A stretch of 64,000 nucleotides of DNA from Nonomuraea endophytica. GTDB taxonomy: Bacteria > Actinomycetota > Actinomycetes > Streptosporangiales > Streptosporangiaceae. The position numbers were made by a program, and so were the translations under genes. Shown piece by piece: positions 26,613 to 34,846 of this stretch; positions within the stretch are counted from its first letter, which is position 1, and each line of letters begins with the position of its first letter. The notes under the pieces were generated by a model. It searched no databases, was not told the DNA's origin, and saw only the letters and a program-made list of their open reading frames with translations. The stretch covers positions 1 through 64,000 of the forward strand of contig NZ_JACHIN010000014.1 in assembly GCF_014203235.1 (NCBI RefSeq). Reading direction: 5' to 3'.

Positions 26613-28187
26613 ATGAAGTACCTGAAGTCCAGATGGGTCACCTCCGTCGCGGTCCTGTTCGTCGCGGCGGTAGGAGCATGGCTGGGCATCGTCCTCAGCG
26701 GTACGGTCCCCGCCCAGATCGGCCCGGTAGAAACAGGAATGTCCCTTCGACCTGCCTGGAAGGGCGAGACGATCGTCGACGCGAGCCCGCTCGGCACGCT
26801 CACCTTCCGCACCCACGACGCCCCGCTGCGCCTGCGCATCACGCTCGAGAACATCGACCAGGAGCAGGCGAAAGCGCTCATCGAGGACCCGCGCCTGGCC
26901 GACCGGCTGCCCGGCATCCTCGAACGCGACCTGCGCGAGGGCGTGAGCCTGCTGGTCATCCGCTCGCTGCTGTGCGCGGGGGCGGGCGCCCTCGTGGCCA
27001 CCGTTCTGGTCTTCCGGCGCCCCAGAGTGGCCCTGATGGGGCTTCTGGTGGCATCCGTGGCATTGGCGGGCACCGGCACGCTCGCGGCCGCCACGTTCAA
27101 GCCCAACGCCGTCCTCGAACCCCGCTACTCCGGGATCATCGCCGCCGCGCCCTCCCTGGTGGGCAGCGCCGAGTCGATCGTGACCAAGTTCGAGTCGTAC
27201 CGCGCCCAGCTGACCAAGCTGGTCACCAACGTCTCCAAGTTGTACGACACCGTGCGCGACCTGCCCGTCTACGACGCCGACCCCACCTCGATCCGGGTCC
27301 TGCACGTCTCCGACATCCACCTCAACCCGATCGCCTGGAACGTCATCCGCTCCATGACCGACCAGTTCAAGGTGGACCTCATCGTGGACACCGGGGACAT
27401 CTCCGACCATGGCAGCAAGCCGGAGAACAAGTTCGTCGAGGAGATCGGCAAGCTCGGCGTGCCGTACGTCTTCGTGCGCGGCAACCACGACTCGGCCATC
27501 ACGCAGAAGGCCGTCGCCCAGCAGAAGAACGCCATCGTCCTCGACGACAAGACCGCCGAGGTGAACGGCCTGCGCATCTACGGCGTCGGCGACCCCCGCT
27601 TCACGCCCGACAAATCCGTACCCGTCGATCCGGACCTGTCCCGCCTGGAGCAGTTCGGCCGCTCCCATGCGGTACGGCAGGCCGTCCCACCCGACCTCGT
27701 CGCGGTCCACGACCCGACTATCGCCAAGGGATTCTCCGGATACGCCCCGATGATCCTGACCGGCCACTCCCACCAGAGATCGACCACCCTCCTGCCATCC
27801 GGCAGCCGCGTCCTCGTCCAGGGATCCACCGGCGGAGCCGGCCTGCGCGCCCTCGAACACGCCGAGCCGACCCCCGTCCAGGCCTCCGTTCTGTACTTCG
27901 ACAAGAAGACCAAACGCCTCCAGGCCTGGGACGATGTCACGCTCGGCGGCCTCGGAGAGCAGTCGGTGCACATCCAGCGTCACGTGGAGCAGAACCCTCG
28001 ACGTATGATTTCTCCAGAGCCAACGAACGCCCCGTCGCCAGCGGGATCGGTCACAGGCACGACGACGCCGGCCGCCGGTCCGCCACTTTGGCATGAGGGG
28101 CAATCGTCCCCTATGCTTCAGAGGTCTCCGACGGAAGACGTCAGGAACAGGATGCGAATCCTGAGCCCCCATCGTCTAGCGGCCTAG
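26613..28187 (+). CDS. Membrane-anchored metallophosphoesterase
   Basis: 524 residues. There is an N-terminal membrane helix (residues ~9-28) and two more at about 108-128 and 133-155. A calcineurin-like phosphoesterase domain follows (about 225-430) with the metal ligands in HVSDIHLN, DTGDISDHG, VRGNHDS, VAVHDP and LTGHSHQ. The protein is probably held in the membrane; the substrate is unknown. The last ~65 residues are low-complexity (Pro/Thr/Gly) and the final eight codons lie inside the tRNA-Glu gene (28165-28187). That overlap is unusual and suggests the natural stop was lost or a tRNA cluster moved in. Confidence 0.8.
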   Translation: MKYLKSRWVTSVAVLFVAAVGAWLGIVLSGTVPAQIGPVETGMSLRPAWKGETIVDASPLGTLTFRTHDAPLRLRITLENIDQEQAKALIEDPRLADRLPGILERDLREGVSLLVIRSLLCAGAGALVATVLVFRRPRVALMGLLVASVALAGTGTLAAATFKPNAVLEPRYSGIIAAAPSLVGSAESIVTKFESYRAQLTKLVTNVSKLYDTVRDLPVYDADPTSIRVLHVSDIHLNPIAWNVIRSMTDQFKVDLIVDTGDISDHGSKPENKFVEEIGKLGVPYVFVRGNHDSAITQKAVAQQKNAIVLDDKTAEVNGLRIYGVGDPRFTPDKSVPVDPDLSRLEQFGRSHAVRQAVPPDLVAVHDPTIAKGFSGYAPMILTGHSHQRSTTLLPSGSRVLVQGSTGGAGLRALEHAEPTPVQASVLYFDKKTKRLQAWDDVTLGGLGEQSVHIQRHVEQNPRRMISPEPTNAPSPAGSVTGTTTPAAGPPLWHEGQSSPMLQRSPTEDVRNRMRILSPHRLAA

Positions 28188-28237
28188 GACACCGCCCTTT
28201 CAAGGCGGCGGCACGGGTTCGAATCCCGTTGGGGGCA
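28165..28237 (+). tRNA. tRNA-Glu(UUC)
   Basis: Acceptor GCCCCCA/TGGGGGC, anticodon loop CTTTCAA, T-arm GGGTTCGAATCCC. The first 23 bp overlap the end of the metallophosphoesterase frame. Confidence 0.95.
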
Positions 28238-28317
28238 CGGCTTCACCGGAAAACCGGCTGGTCGAAGACCACCGAAAGACTGGTAAGCTAAGCGAGGCCG
28301 CGAGGCCGAGCGAACAA

Positions 28318-28392
28318 GGTCCTGTAGAGCAGTTTGGAGTGCTCGCCACCCTGTCAAGGTGGAGGTCGCGGGTTCAAGTCCCGTCAGGACCG
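28318..28392 (+). tRNA. tRNA-Asp(GUC)
   Basis: Acceptor GGTCCTG/CAGGACC, anticodon loop CTGTCAA, T-arm GGGTTCAAGTCCC. Second gene of a Glu-Asp-Phe cluster. Confidence 0.95.
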
Positions 28393-28397
28393 CTCTG

Positions 28398-28471
28398 GGT
28401 CAGGTAGCTCAGTTGGTACGAGCGTCCGCCTGAAAAGCGGAAGGTCGGCAGTTCGACCCTGCCCCTGACCA
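28398..28471 (+). tRNA. tRNA-Phe(GAA)
   Basis: Acceptor GGTCAGG/CCTGACC, anticodon loop CTGAAAA, T-arm CAGTTCGACCCTG. It begins 5 bp after tRNA-Asp, so the two are surely cotranscribed. Confidence 0.95.
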
Positions 28472-28489
28472 CCCTTATTGAACAGCAAG

Positions 28490-28530
28490 AACGCCCTAGT
28501 CGTGATCACACGACCGGGGCGTTTTCGTTT
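28490..28530 (+). terminator. Terminator of the tRNA cluster
   Basis: Fifteen-base arms (aacgccctagtcgtg and cacgaccggggcgtt, 13 of 15 pairs) around a 4-base loop, followed by a T-rich run (ttcgttt). Confidence 0.85.
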
Positions 28531-28617
28531 GTGCGTGACCAACTGCGCGACCAGTCAGCGCCGGCACGGCAGGCAAGATCTTCCCCGCTGCGGGCCTCGG
28601 CAGAATAGTGTGAAGTA

Positions 28618-29976
28618 ATGGATCGTCGCATCCTCGGCCTGGAGAACGAGTACGGCACCACGTTCACGTTTCGAGGGCAGCGTCGGCTATCCCCCGACGA
28701 GGTGGCCAGATACCTGTTCCGGCAGGTGGTGTCCTGGGGCCGGTCGAGCAACGTGTTCCTCCGCAACGGCGCGCGTCTCTACCTGGACGTGGGCAGCCAT
28801 CCTGAGTACGCCACCCCTGAGTGTGACAACGCGGTCGAGCTGGTCACCCATGACAAGGCGGGCGAACGCCTCCTGGAGGGCCTGCTCGTGGACGCCGAGA
28901 ACCGGCTGCGCGAGGAGGGCATCGCCGGGGACATCTACCTGTTCAAGAACAACACCGACTCGGCCGGCAACTCCTACGGCTGCCACGAGAACTATTCGGT
29001 GGAGCGGAACGGCGAGTTCGGGCGGCTGACCGACGTGCTGATCCCGTTCCTGGTGACCCGGCAGATCATCTGCGGCGCGGGCAAGGTGCTGCAGACGCCG
29101 CGCGGGGCCGTCTACTGCCTGTCGCAGCGGGCCGAGCACATCTGGGAGGTCGTCTCGTCGGCGACCACCCGTTCCAGGCCGATCATCAACACGCGGGACG
29201 AGCCGCTCGCCGACGCCGAGCGGTTCCGCCGCCTGCACATCATCGTCGGCGACTCCAACATGAGCGAGACCACGACGCTGCTCAAGGTCGGCGCGACCGA
29301 CCTGGTGCTGCGCATGGTCGAGGCCGGGATCGTGATGCGCGACCTTTCGCTGGAGAACCCGATCCGGGCGATCCGCGAGTTCTCCCACGACATCACCGGG
29401 CGGCGGCGCGTACGGCTGGCCAACGGCCGCGAGGCGTCCTGCCTGGAGATCCAGCGGGAATACCTGTCCAAGGCGAAGGACTTCGTCGAACGGCGCGGCG
29501 GCGACCCGATCGCCCACCGGGTGCTGGACCTGTGGGAGCGCACGCTGCACGCGGTCGAGACCGGCAACCTCGACCTGGTGTCCCGCGAGATTGACTGGGT
29601 CACGAAACATCAGCTGATCGAGCGCTATCAGAAGAAGTACGACCTGCCGCTCTCCTCGCCGCGGGTGGCCCAGCTCGACCTGACCTACCACGACGTGCAC
29701 CGCGAACGCGGGCTGTTCTACCTCCTGCAGCGGCGCGGGGCGGTGGAGCGGGTGGCCTCAGAAGACAAGATCGTCGAGGCGAAGACGGTGCCGCCGCAGA
29801 CGACCAGGGCGCGGCTGCGCGGCGAGTTCATCCGCAGGGCGCAGGAGAAGCGGCGCGACTACACCGTCGACTGGGTGCATCTCAAGCTGAACGACCAGAC
29901 CCAGCGCATGGTGATGTGCAAGGACCCGTTCCGCAGCGTCGACGAGCGGGTCGACCGGCTCATCGCCGACATGTGA
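28618..29976 (+). CDS. pafA: Pup-protein ligase PafA
   Basis: 452 residues, the usual length. The N-terminus MDRRILGLENEYG is the PafA/Dop catalytic strand whose glutamates bind Mg-ATP. FRNGARLYLDVGSHPEYATP-type text and NSYGCHENY follow, and the C-terminal domain ends TQRMVMCKDPF. PafA forms the isopeptide bond between the Glu of Pup and target lysines, feeding proteins to the mycobacterial-type proteasome. It lies directly after a tRNA terminator and is followed by an unrelated serine hydrolase, so it is apart from pup/prcBA and pafBC in this window. Confidence 0.95.
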   Translation: MDRRILGLENEYGTTFTFRGQRRLSPDEVARYLFRQVVSWGRSSNVFLRNGARLYLDVGSHPEYATPECDNAVELVTHDKAGERLLEGLLVDAENRLREEGIAGDIYLFKNNTDSAGNSYGCHENYSVERNGEFGRLTDVLIPFLVTRQIICGAGKVLQTPRGAVYCLSQRAEHIWEVVSSATTRSRPIINTRDEPLADAERFRRLHIIVGDSNMSETTTLLKVGATDLVLRMVEAGIVMRDLSLENPIRAIREFSHDITGRRRVRLANGREASCLEIQREYLSKAKDFVERRGGDPIAHRVLDLWERTLHAVETGNLDLVSREIDWVTKHQLIERYQKKYDLPLSSPRVAQLDLTYHDVHRERGLFYLLQRRGAVERVASEDKIVEAKTVPPQTTRARLRGEFIRRAQEKRRDYTVDWVHLKLNDQTQRMVMCKDPFRSVDERVDRLIADM

Positions 29977-30100
29977 CCCGACGGCCCGGGGCCCGCGTGT
30001 AGGGGCAGCACTACCGGGACCTCGGGTGGTGCCGTGACTGCGGCGTGGGCGGGTGTCGCGGGAAGGTCGGGGTAGGTTTTTCTACCCCCAAGGAGCACCA

Positions 30101-31171
30101 ATGCGTCCCCGCCTGCTCGCTCTCGCGATCGCCGTCCCTGTCGCCCTGGCGCCCGTGGCGCCCGCGCTGGCCGTTGCCGCGCCCTCGTTGCAGACTCGGC
30201 TGGATCAGCTCACCGCCTCGCCTGACTTCCCTGGCGCGGTGGCGTACGTACGTGACCGTGGTGGTGAGGGTCGCACCTTCAAGGCCGGTACGGCGGAGCG
30301 CGGCACGCACAAGCCGATGCCCGGCGCGGACGGGCGGTTCAGGGTGGCCAGTGTCAGCAAGCCGATCGTCGCGGCCACGGTCCTGAAGCTTGTCGATCAG
30401 GGGAAGGTGGAGCTGGACGCGCCGGTCGAGCGCTATCTGCCCGGTGTCGTTCGTGGCAAGGGGGTCGATGGGCGGAAGATCACCGTCCGGATGCTGCTGC
30501 AGCAGACCAGCGGGCTGGCCGACTTCTCCGCCGCGGCCGACTGGTCGAAGATCGGCAAGCAGGATCTGCTCAAGGTGGCGCTGTCCCTTGAGCCCACCCC
30601 TCGGGGCAAGTTCGCCTACTCCAACACCAACTACCTGGTGCTAGGGATGGTCGTCCAGGCGGCCACCGGGCGGGACTTCCGGGTGGTCAGCCGGGAGCTG
30701 GTGCTGGAGCCGCTCGGGATGCGTGACACCTACTGGCCGGCCAAGGGCGAGACCAAGATCCGGGGGCCGCACGCGCACTCCTACGGCGTGAATCCCGTGC
30801 GGCCCAAGGACGGGATTGTCGATGTGACCCGGTTGCCCGGCTATGAGTTCGGCCCCAGTGGCGGGCTGGTGTCCACGCCGCGGGACCTTGACCGGTTCTG
30901 GCAGGCCAGGTCGCTAAAGGACAGGTTCGTGGCGGTGGCGGAGTCCGGCTGGCCCAAGGGGTCGCGCTACGGGTATGGCCTGATGGAGGTCCCGCTGAGC
31001 TGCGGCCCGATGTGGGGGCACGCCGGTGACATCCCGGGCACCTCCATCTTCAGCGGGCGGCTCCGGTCGGGGCGCACGGCGACCGTGTACGTGACGGGGA
31101 CGGCCACCGGCAAGGCGCGTGGTCGGCTCATCGCCGCTTTCGACACCGCCCTCTGCGGAGACAAACGCTGA
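30101..31171 (+). CDS. Secreted serine hydrolase (D-alanyl-D-alanine carboxypeptidase/beta-lactamase class C fold)
   Basis: 356 residues from ATG 30101 (AGGAG 9 bp upstream). It has a signal peptide MRPRLLALAIAVPVAL ending AVAA. The three penicillin-binding motifs are present: SxxK in VASVSKPIV, YxN in FAYSNTNYLV and HxG in MWGHAGD. Such proteins trim peptidoglycan peptides or hydrolyse esters outside the cell. The 3' end, including the stop codon, is part of a 43-bp tandem duplication that continues into the spacer. Confidence 0.85.
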   Translation: MRPRLLALAIAVPVALAPVAPALAVAAPSLQTRLDQLTASPDFPGAVAYVRDRGGEGRTFKAGTAERGTHKPMPGADGRFRVASVSKPIVAATVLKLVDQGKVELDAPVERYLPGVVRGKGVDGRKITVRMLLQQTSGLADFSAAADWSKIGKQDLLKVALSLEPTPRGKFAYSNTNYLVLGMVVQAATGRDFRVVSRELVLEPLGMRDTYWPAKGETKIRGPHAHSYGVNPVRPKDGIVDVTRLPGYEFGPSGGLVSTPRDLDRFWQARSLKDRFVAVAESGWPKGSRYGYGLMEVPLSCGPMWGHAGDIPGTSIFSGRLRSGRTATVYVTGTATGKARGRLIAAFDTALCGDKR

Positions 31172-31270
31172 GCTCGGGGAAACACCGGCCGCCCTCTGCG
31201 GAGACACACGCTGATCTCGGGAAGGCACCGGGAGCTCGGAGAAACACCAGGATCTCGGGGAAACGCCGGC
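31146..31270. repeat. 43-bp tandem duplication plus partial copies
   Basis: Units 31146-31188 and 31189-31231 (both starting ccgccctctgcggagaca) differ at a few positions. Two shorter derivatives follow, 31232-31249 and 31250-31270. The first unit contains the last codons and stop of the serine hydrolase. Confidence 0.8.
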
Positions 31271-31320
31271 CGCGTACAGTGAAGCGGCTTGTAACAGGGT
31301 CGGGGGGACAAGGGGGGCAC

Positions 31321-32046
31321 GTGGAGGAGCGGGCGTCACTCGGGCGGCTCGCCCGGCAGCTCGAAGAGATCGTCGGTGAGCTGCGCGGCCTGCCCGTCGA
31401 GGTCGAGCGGCTGGAGAACAGCGAGGAAGTCAGGCTGCGCATCACGGAGCTGGCGCGGACCTCGCGTGAGCTGCGGGCCATGCAGCCGGTCGGCGCCACG
31501 GAGACCGGCCGCGCCGAGCAGCGGAACCGGCGTGAGGTGCTCGACTCGCTGGAGCGCGGCATGACGATGCGGACGATCGTGCACGCCAGTGTTCTGGACG
31601 ATCCGCGCAAGGCGGCCCGGCTCCGGGAGTTGCACGCGGCCGGGGATCAGCATCGGGTCGTCGACGAGCCGATCCAGCAGATGCTCGTCTTCGACCGCGC
31701 GGTGGCTTTTGTCCGGATCACTCCGGTCCATGGGTCGCCCGGTGCGCTGCTGATCAGGCAGCAGAGCATGATCAGCATTCTGATCGCGTTGTTCGAGCAG
31801 ACCTGGGCCAGGGCCAGGGAGGTCACCGATCCGGTGCCCAAACTGAGCCCGCGCGAGCGCGAGGTGCTCGCGCTGATCGCGGAGGGGCGTTCCAACAGCG
31901 CCGTGGCGCGGGCGCTGTCGATCTCCGAGGCGGCCGTCGGCAAGCACGTGGCCGGGGTGTTCGCCAAGCTCGACCTGCCCGCCACCGACGACGTCAACCG
32001 GCGCGTGCTGGCGGTCCTCGCCTATGTCCGGGGATCGGTGAGGTAG
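31321..32046 (+). CDS. LuxR-family transcriptional regulator (TrmB-like middle domain)
   Basis: 241 residues from GTG 31321 (aaggggggc just upstream); the frame can be extended to 31279. The N-terminal ~60 residues are helical, the middle (SLERGMTMRTIVHASVLDDP, then RVVDEPIQQMLVFDRAVAFV) resembles the PLD-like effector region of actinobacterial helix-turn-helix regulators, and the C-terminus is a clear LuxR HTH (LSPREREVLALIAEGRSNSA, AVGKHVAGVFAKL). The signal and targets are unknown. It is followed after 61 bp by a membrane protein gene on the same strand, its most likely nearby target. Confidence 0.75.
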   Translation: MEERASLGRLARQLEEIVGELRGLPVEVERLENSEEVRLRITELARTSRELRAMQPVGATETGRAEQRNRREVLDSLERGMTMRTIVHASVLDDPRKAARLRELHAAGDQHRVVDEPIQQMLVFDRAVAFVRITPVHGSPGALLIRQQSMISILIALFEQTWARAREVTDPVPKLSPREREVLALIAEGRSNSAVARALSISEAAVGKHVAGVFAKLDLPATDDVNRRVLAVLAYVRGSVR

Positions 32047-32107
32047 GGCGAGCACTACCTCACCCTCGGTCCAGCCCCAGCGCGCGGACCTCGCGACGAA
32101 GCCTTCA

Positions 32108-32677
32108 ATGAAGGTCATGCAGCGAATGTCTGGATTGCTGGTGGGCGCCGTCTTCGGCGCGGTGTTCGTCGTCGTCAACGCGCAGGAACCGCTCGGCGGG
32201 CCGGTGGTGACCGTTCTGCGGGTTCTCGCCTGCCTCGCCGCCGCGAGCGTCGTGGCGATGTGGTTCGTGGCGGTCAGGAGAGAGCGGCCCGCGCGGGAGC
32301 AGGCGCCGCGGCCGAGCATGTTCGGGAAGGGCTACCTCGCCGTCGTGGCGGCGGAGGTGGTGCTGCTCTTCGGCGGCCTGCGGGTGCTGGCCGCCCTGGG
32401 AGTGCCGGCCCAGGCCAACGTGGCCTGGGTGGCGTTCGTCGTCGGCGTGCACTTCGTCGCGCTGGCGCCGGTCTGGAAGGACTGGGCCATCGCGGTGCCC
32501 GGCGCGGTGCTGACCGTGCTCGGCGTGGCCGGGCTGGTCATGGCCGCCACGGGGGGCCTGGCCTGGGTGCCGTTCGTCAGCGGGGTGCTGTCGGGGGCGG
32601 TGCTGCTGGCCGGGAGCGTCACGTTCGGGTGGAAGGCGATCCGGTCCGCACCGGCAGGCGTTCCAGTCCGTGCATGA
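32108..32677 (+). CDS. Conserved integral membrane protein
   Basis: 189 residues with about six hydrophobic segments (7-24, 34-56, 75-96, 100-116, 124-146, 148-170). No catalytic motif is visible, and I do not recognise the family. It follows the LuxR regulator in the same direction and overlaps the 3' end of the convergent P450 gene by 59 bp. Confidence 0.7.
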   Translation: MKVMQRMSGLLVGAVFGAVFVVVNAQEPLGGPVVTVLRVLACLAAASVVAMWFVAVRRERPAREQAPRPSMFGKGYLAVVAAEVVLLFGGLRVLAALGVPAQANVAWVAFVVGVHFVALAPVWKDWAIAVPGAVLTVLGVAGLVMAATGGLAWVPFVSGVLSGAVLLAGSVTFGWKAIRSAPAGVPVRA

Positions 32678-33830
32678 GCATGCCGGGGCGCCACGTGAGG
32701 TCGGCTGAGGCGAGTTCGAGGTCGGGGAAGCGTTCGAGCAGGTGCCTGAAGGCGATCTCGCCTTCGACGCGGGCCAGCGGGGCGCCCAGGCAGTAGTGGA
32801 TGCCGTGGCCGAAGGCCAGGTGCTGGCCGGGGTCGCGGGTGACGTCGAGTTCGTCGGCCCGCTCGTACTGCCCGGCGTCGCGGTTGGCCGACAGCAGGGA
32901 GACCAGGACGAGCGCCCCGGCCGGGATGTCCGTGCCGCCGATGGTGACCGGCTCGGTGGTGAAGCGGTAGGTGGAGGTGCTGATGGGGCCGTCGAAGCGT
33001 AAGAACTCCTCGACGGCCTGCGGCACCAGCGCCGGGTCGGCGCGCAGGGCGGCGAACTGGTCGGGACGGCTCAGCAGCGCCAGCATGCCGTTGGCGATCA
33101 GGTGCACGGTCGTCTCGTGCCCGGCGACGAGCAGCAGCCAGGAGGTGCTCACCAGCTCGGAGGCGGTCATCCGGCTGGAGTCGTCGTGGGCCTGGACCAT
33201 GGCGCTGATCAGGTCGTCGCCCGGGTTGTCGCGCTTGGCGGCGCACAGCTCTCCCAGGTAGGCGATGGTGGCCTGGGCGGCTGCCACCACCTCGCCGGGG
33301 TCGAGCGCGGAGCCCTCGATCGTGGTGTTGGACCAGCGGATCACCTTGGGCCAGTCGGGTTCGGGGATGCCGAGGAGCTCGCCGACGACCATGGCGGGTA
33401 GCTGGACCGCGTACTCCTTGATCAGGTCGAACTCGCCGCCCAGCCCGTCGAGGAGGCCGGTGCTGAGCTCCTCGATCCTGGGGCGCATCGCGCGGACGCG
33501 TCCGGCGGTGAAGGCCTTGACGACCAGGCGGCGCAGGCGTTCGTGGTCGGGCGGGTCGGAGAAGAGCATGTTGTCGGGGACCACGGCGGCGGCGCCGCTG
33601 CTGTCGCCGCCCTCCATCTCGTTGTCCTTCATGACGTGCGGGTTGCGATGGAAGTCCTTGCTCAGGCGCGGGTCGTTGAGCGCGGCCCTGACGTCCTCGT
33701 ACCTGGTTACCAGCCATACCCGGACGCCCTGGGAGGTGATGGTGTGGGCCACGGGCTGCTCTCGCCTGAGGTGGGCGTAGACGCCGTGCGGGTCGCGCAG
33801 ATATTCCTGATCGAACACTTTGTTGATCAC
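32619..33830 (-). CDS. Cytochrome P450
   Basis: 403 residues from GTG 33830, which has ggaggg 5 bp upstream; the open frame reaches 33902 but that region is the AraC-gene spacer. P450 landmarks are all present: I-helix oxygen-binding LLVAGHETTVHL, K-helix EEFLR, and the haem ligand loop HLAFGHGIHYCLGAPLAR. It is a class I bacterial enzyme needing ferredoxin and reductase supplied elsewhere. The substrate is unknown. The AraC-type regulator gene begins upstream on the same strand (28 bp between stop 33859 and this start), so the two may be cotranscribed. Confidence 0.9.
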   Translation of the reverse strand: MINKVFDQEYLRDPHGVYAHLRREQPVAHTITSQGVRVWLVTRYEDVRAALNDPRLSKDFHRNPHVMKDNEMEGGDSSGAAAVVPDNMLFSDPPDHERLRRLVVKAFTAGRVRAMRPRIEELSTGLLDGLGGEFDLIKEYAVQLPAMVVGELLGIPEPDWPKVIRWSNTTIEGSALDPGEVVAAAQATIAYLGELCAAKRDNPGDDLISAMVQAHDDSSRMTASELVSTSWLLLVAGHETTVHLIANGMLALLSRPDQFAALRADPALVPQAVEEFLRFDGPISTSTYRFTTEPVTIGGTDIPAGALVLVSLLSANRDAGQYERADELDVTRDPGQHLAFGHGIHYCLGAPLARVEGEIAFRHLLERFPDLELASADLTWRPGMLMHGLERLPVRTGSPSTRT

Positions 33831-33858
33831 GGTTGCCCTCCGCGGTAGAGATCTCAGA

Positions 33859-34764
33859 CTATGCCGGATACGCGGCGGCGCGGTGCTCGCTCGGGGTGAC
33901 ACCGCGCAGGCGCTTGAAAGCGACGCTGAGCGCGAAGGCGTCGGAGTAACCGACCCTCCTGGCGATGGTCGTGAGCGTGGCGTCGGAGCCGCGCAGCAGG
34001 TCGGCGGCCACCTCGACGCGGCGGCCCGCGAGGTAGGCCATCGGCGGGCTGCCGACCCGGGCGGCGAAGCGGCGGGCCAGGGCGGCGCGGGAGACTCCGG
34101 TCTCGGCTGCCAGGTCGGCCACCGTCCACGGGCGGTCGAGCTTGTCGTGCAGCAGGCGCAGGGCCCGGTCCACCACCGGGTCCGCTTCCACGGACGCGCC
34201 GGGGCGGTCGAACCACGCGCGCAGCGCCGCGACGAGTGCCAGGTCGAGGAGGCGGTCGAGGACGACCTGCTGGCCGGGCCGTACCGCGGCGATCTCCTCG
34301 GAGAGGAGGTCGAGGGCCGGATGGCGGCCGGCGGGCAGCACCAGGGCGGGCGGCAGCGCGCGCAGCAGGCGCTCGCCGATCGGGCCCTCGTAGGCGCCGC
34401 TGAGCATCAGGGCGTCGGCGTCGGGCCTCGGGCCGCAGGTGCGCGGGCCCTGGGTGAGCTCGTCGCCGAGTTCGGTGCCGTCGGCGAGCAGGCAGTAGGA
34501 GCCGGGGGTGACCATGAACTGCGGGGCGGTGCCCGGCGGGTCGGCGATCGTGTGGGGCCCGCGCACGACGGCCACGTCGCCCTGGCCGAGGCGCAGCGGC
34601 TCGCCCGCCTCCGGCACGACCCACGCCTGCCCTCGGATCATCGTGGTCAGCGTCAGCGGTGCGCCGGAGGCGAAGCCCACGGCCCACGGCGTGTCCATGA
34701 CCGTCCGGCCGAACGTGGCGCCGCGCGCCCGTACCCCATCCAGCAGCTCAGCAAGCGCGTCCAT
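33859..34764 (-). CDS. AraC-family regulator with N-terminal cupin (AraC_binding_2 / Cupin_6)
   Basis: 301 residues from ATG 34764. The N-terminal half has cupin-like strands (PLRLGQGDVAVVRGPHTIAD), and the C-terminal ~100 residues are a double HTH of the AraC type (WTVADLAAETGVSRAALARR, then RRVGYSDAFALSVAFKRLRG, GVTPSEHR). It is divergent from the NmrA-type reductase gene (83 bp between starts) and upstream of the P450 gene, the typical position for a regulator of both. The ligand is unknown. Confidence 0.85.
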   Translation of the reverse strand: MDALAELLDGVRARGATFGRTVMDTPWAVGFASGAPLTLTTMIRGQAWVVPEAGEPLRLGQGDVAVVRGPHTIADPPGTAPQFMVTPGSYCLLADGTELGDELTQGPRTCGPRPDADALMLSGAYEGPIGERLLRALPPALVLPAGRHPALDLLSEEIAAVRPGQQVVLDRLLDLALVAALRAWFDRPGASVEADPVVDRALRLLHDKLDRPWTVADLAAETGVSRAALARRFAARVGSPPMAYLAGRRVEVAADLLRGSDATLTTIARRVGYSDAFALSVAFKRLRGVTPSEHRAAAYPA

Positions 34765-34846
34765 GCCCTTGACTGTAGACGCTGAGACATCCAGGTGAGT
34801 GTCACGGCCATGGAGCGTCTGACGGCGGCCGGATTGACTGGTCCGC

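Noticed and set aside
26580..28172. Extension of the zinicin-like gene to a 647-residue protein
   Set aside because: The extra ~530 residues are antisense to the metallophosphoesterase and show no homology; the ATG at 26579 gives the usual family length.
33831..33902. Upstream start for the cytochrome P450
   Set aside because: It adds 24 Arg-rich residues overlapping the AraC gene end; GTG 33830 has a good ribosome site.
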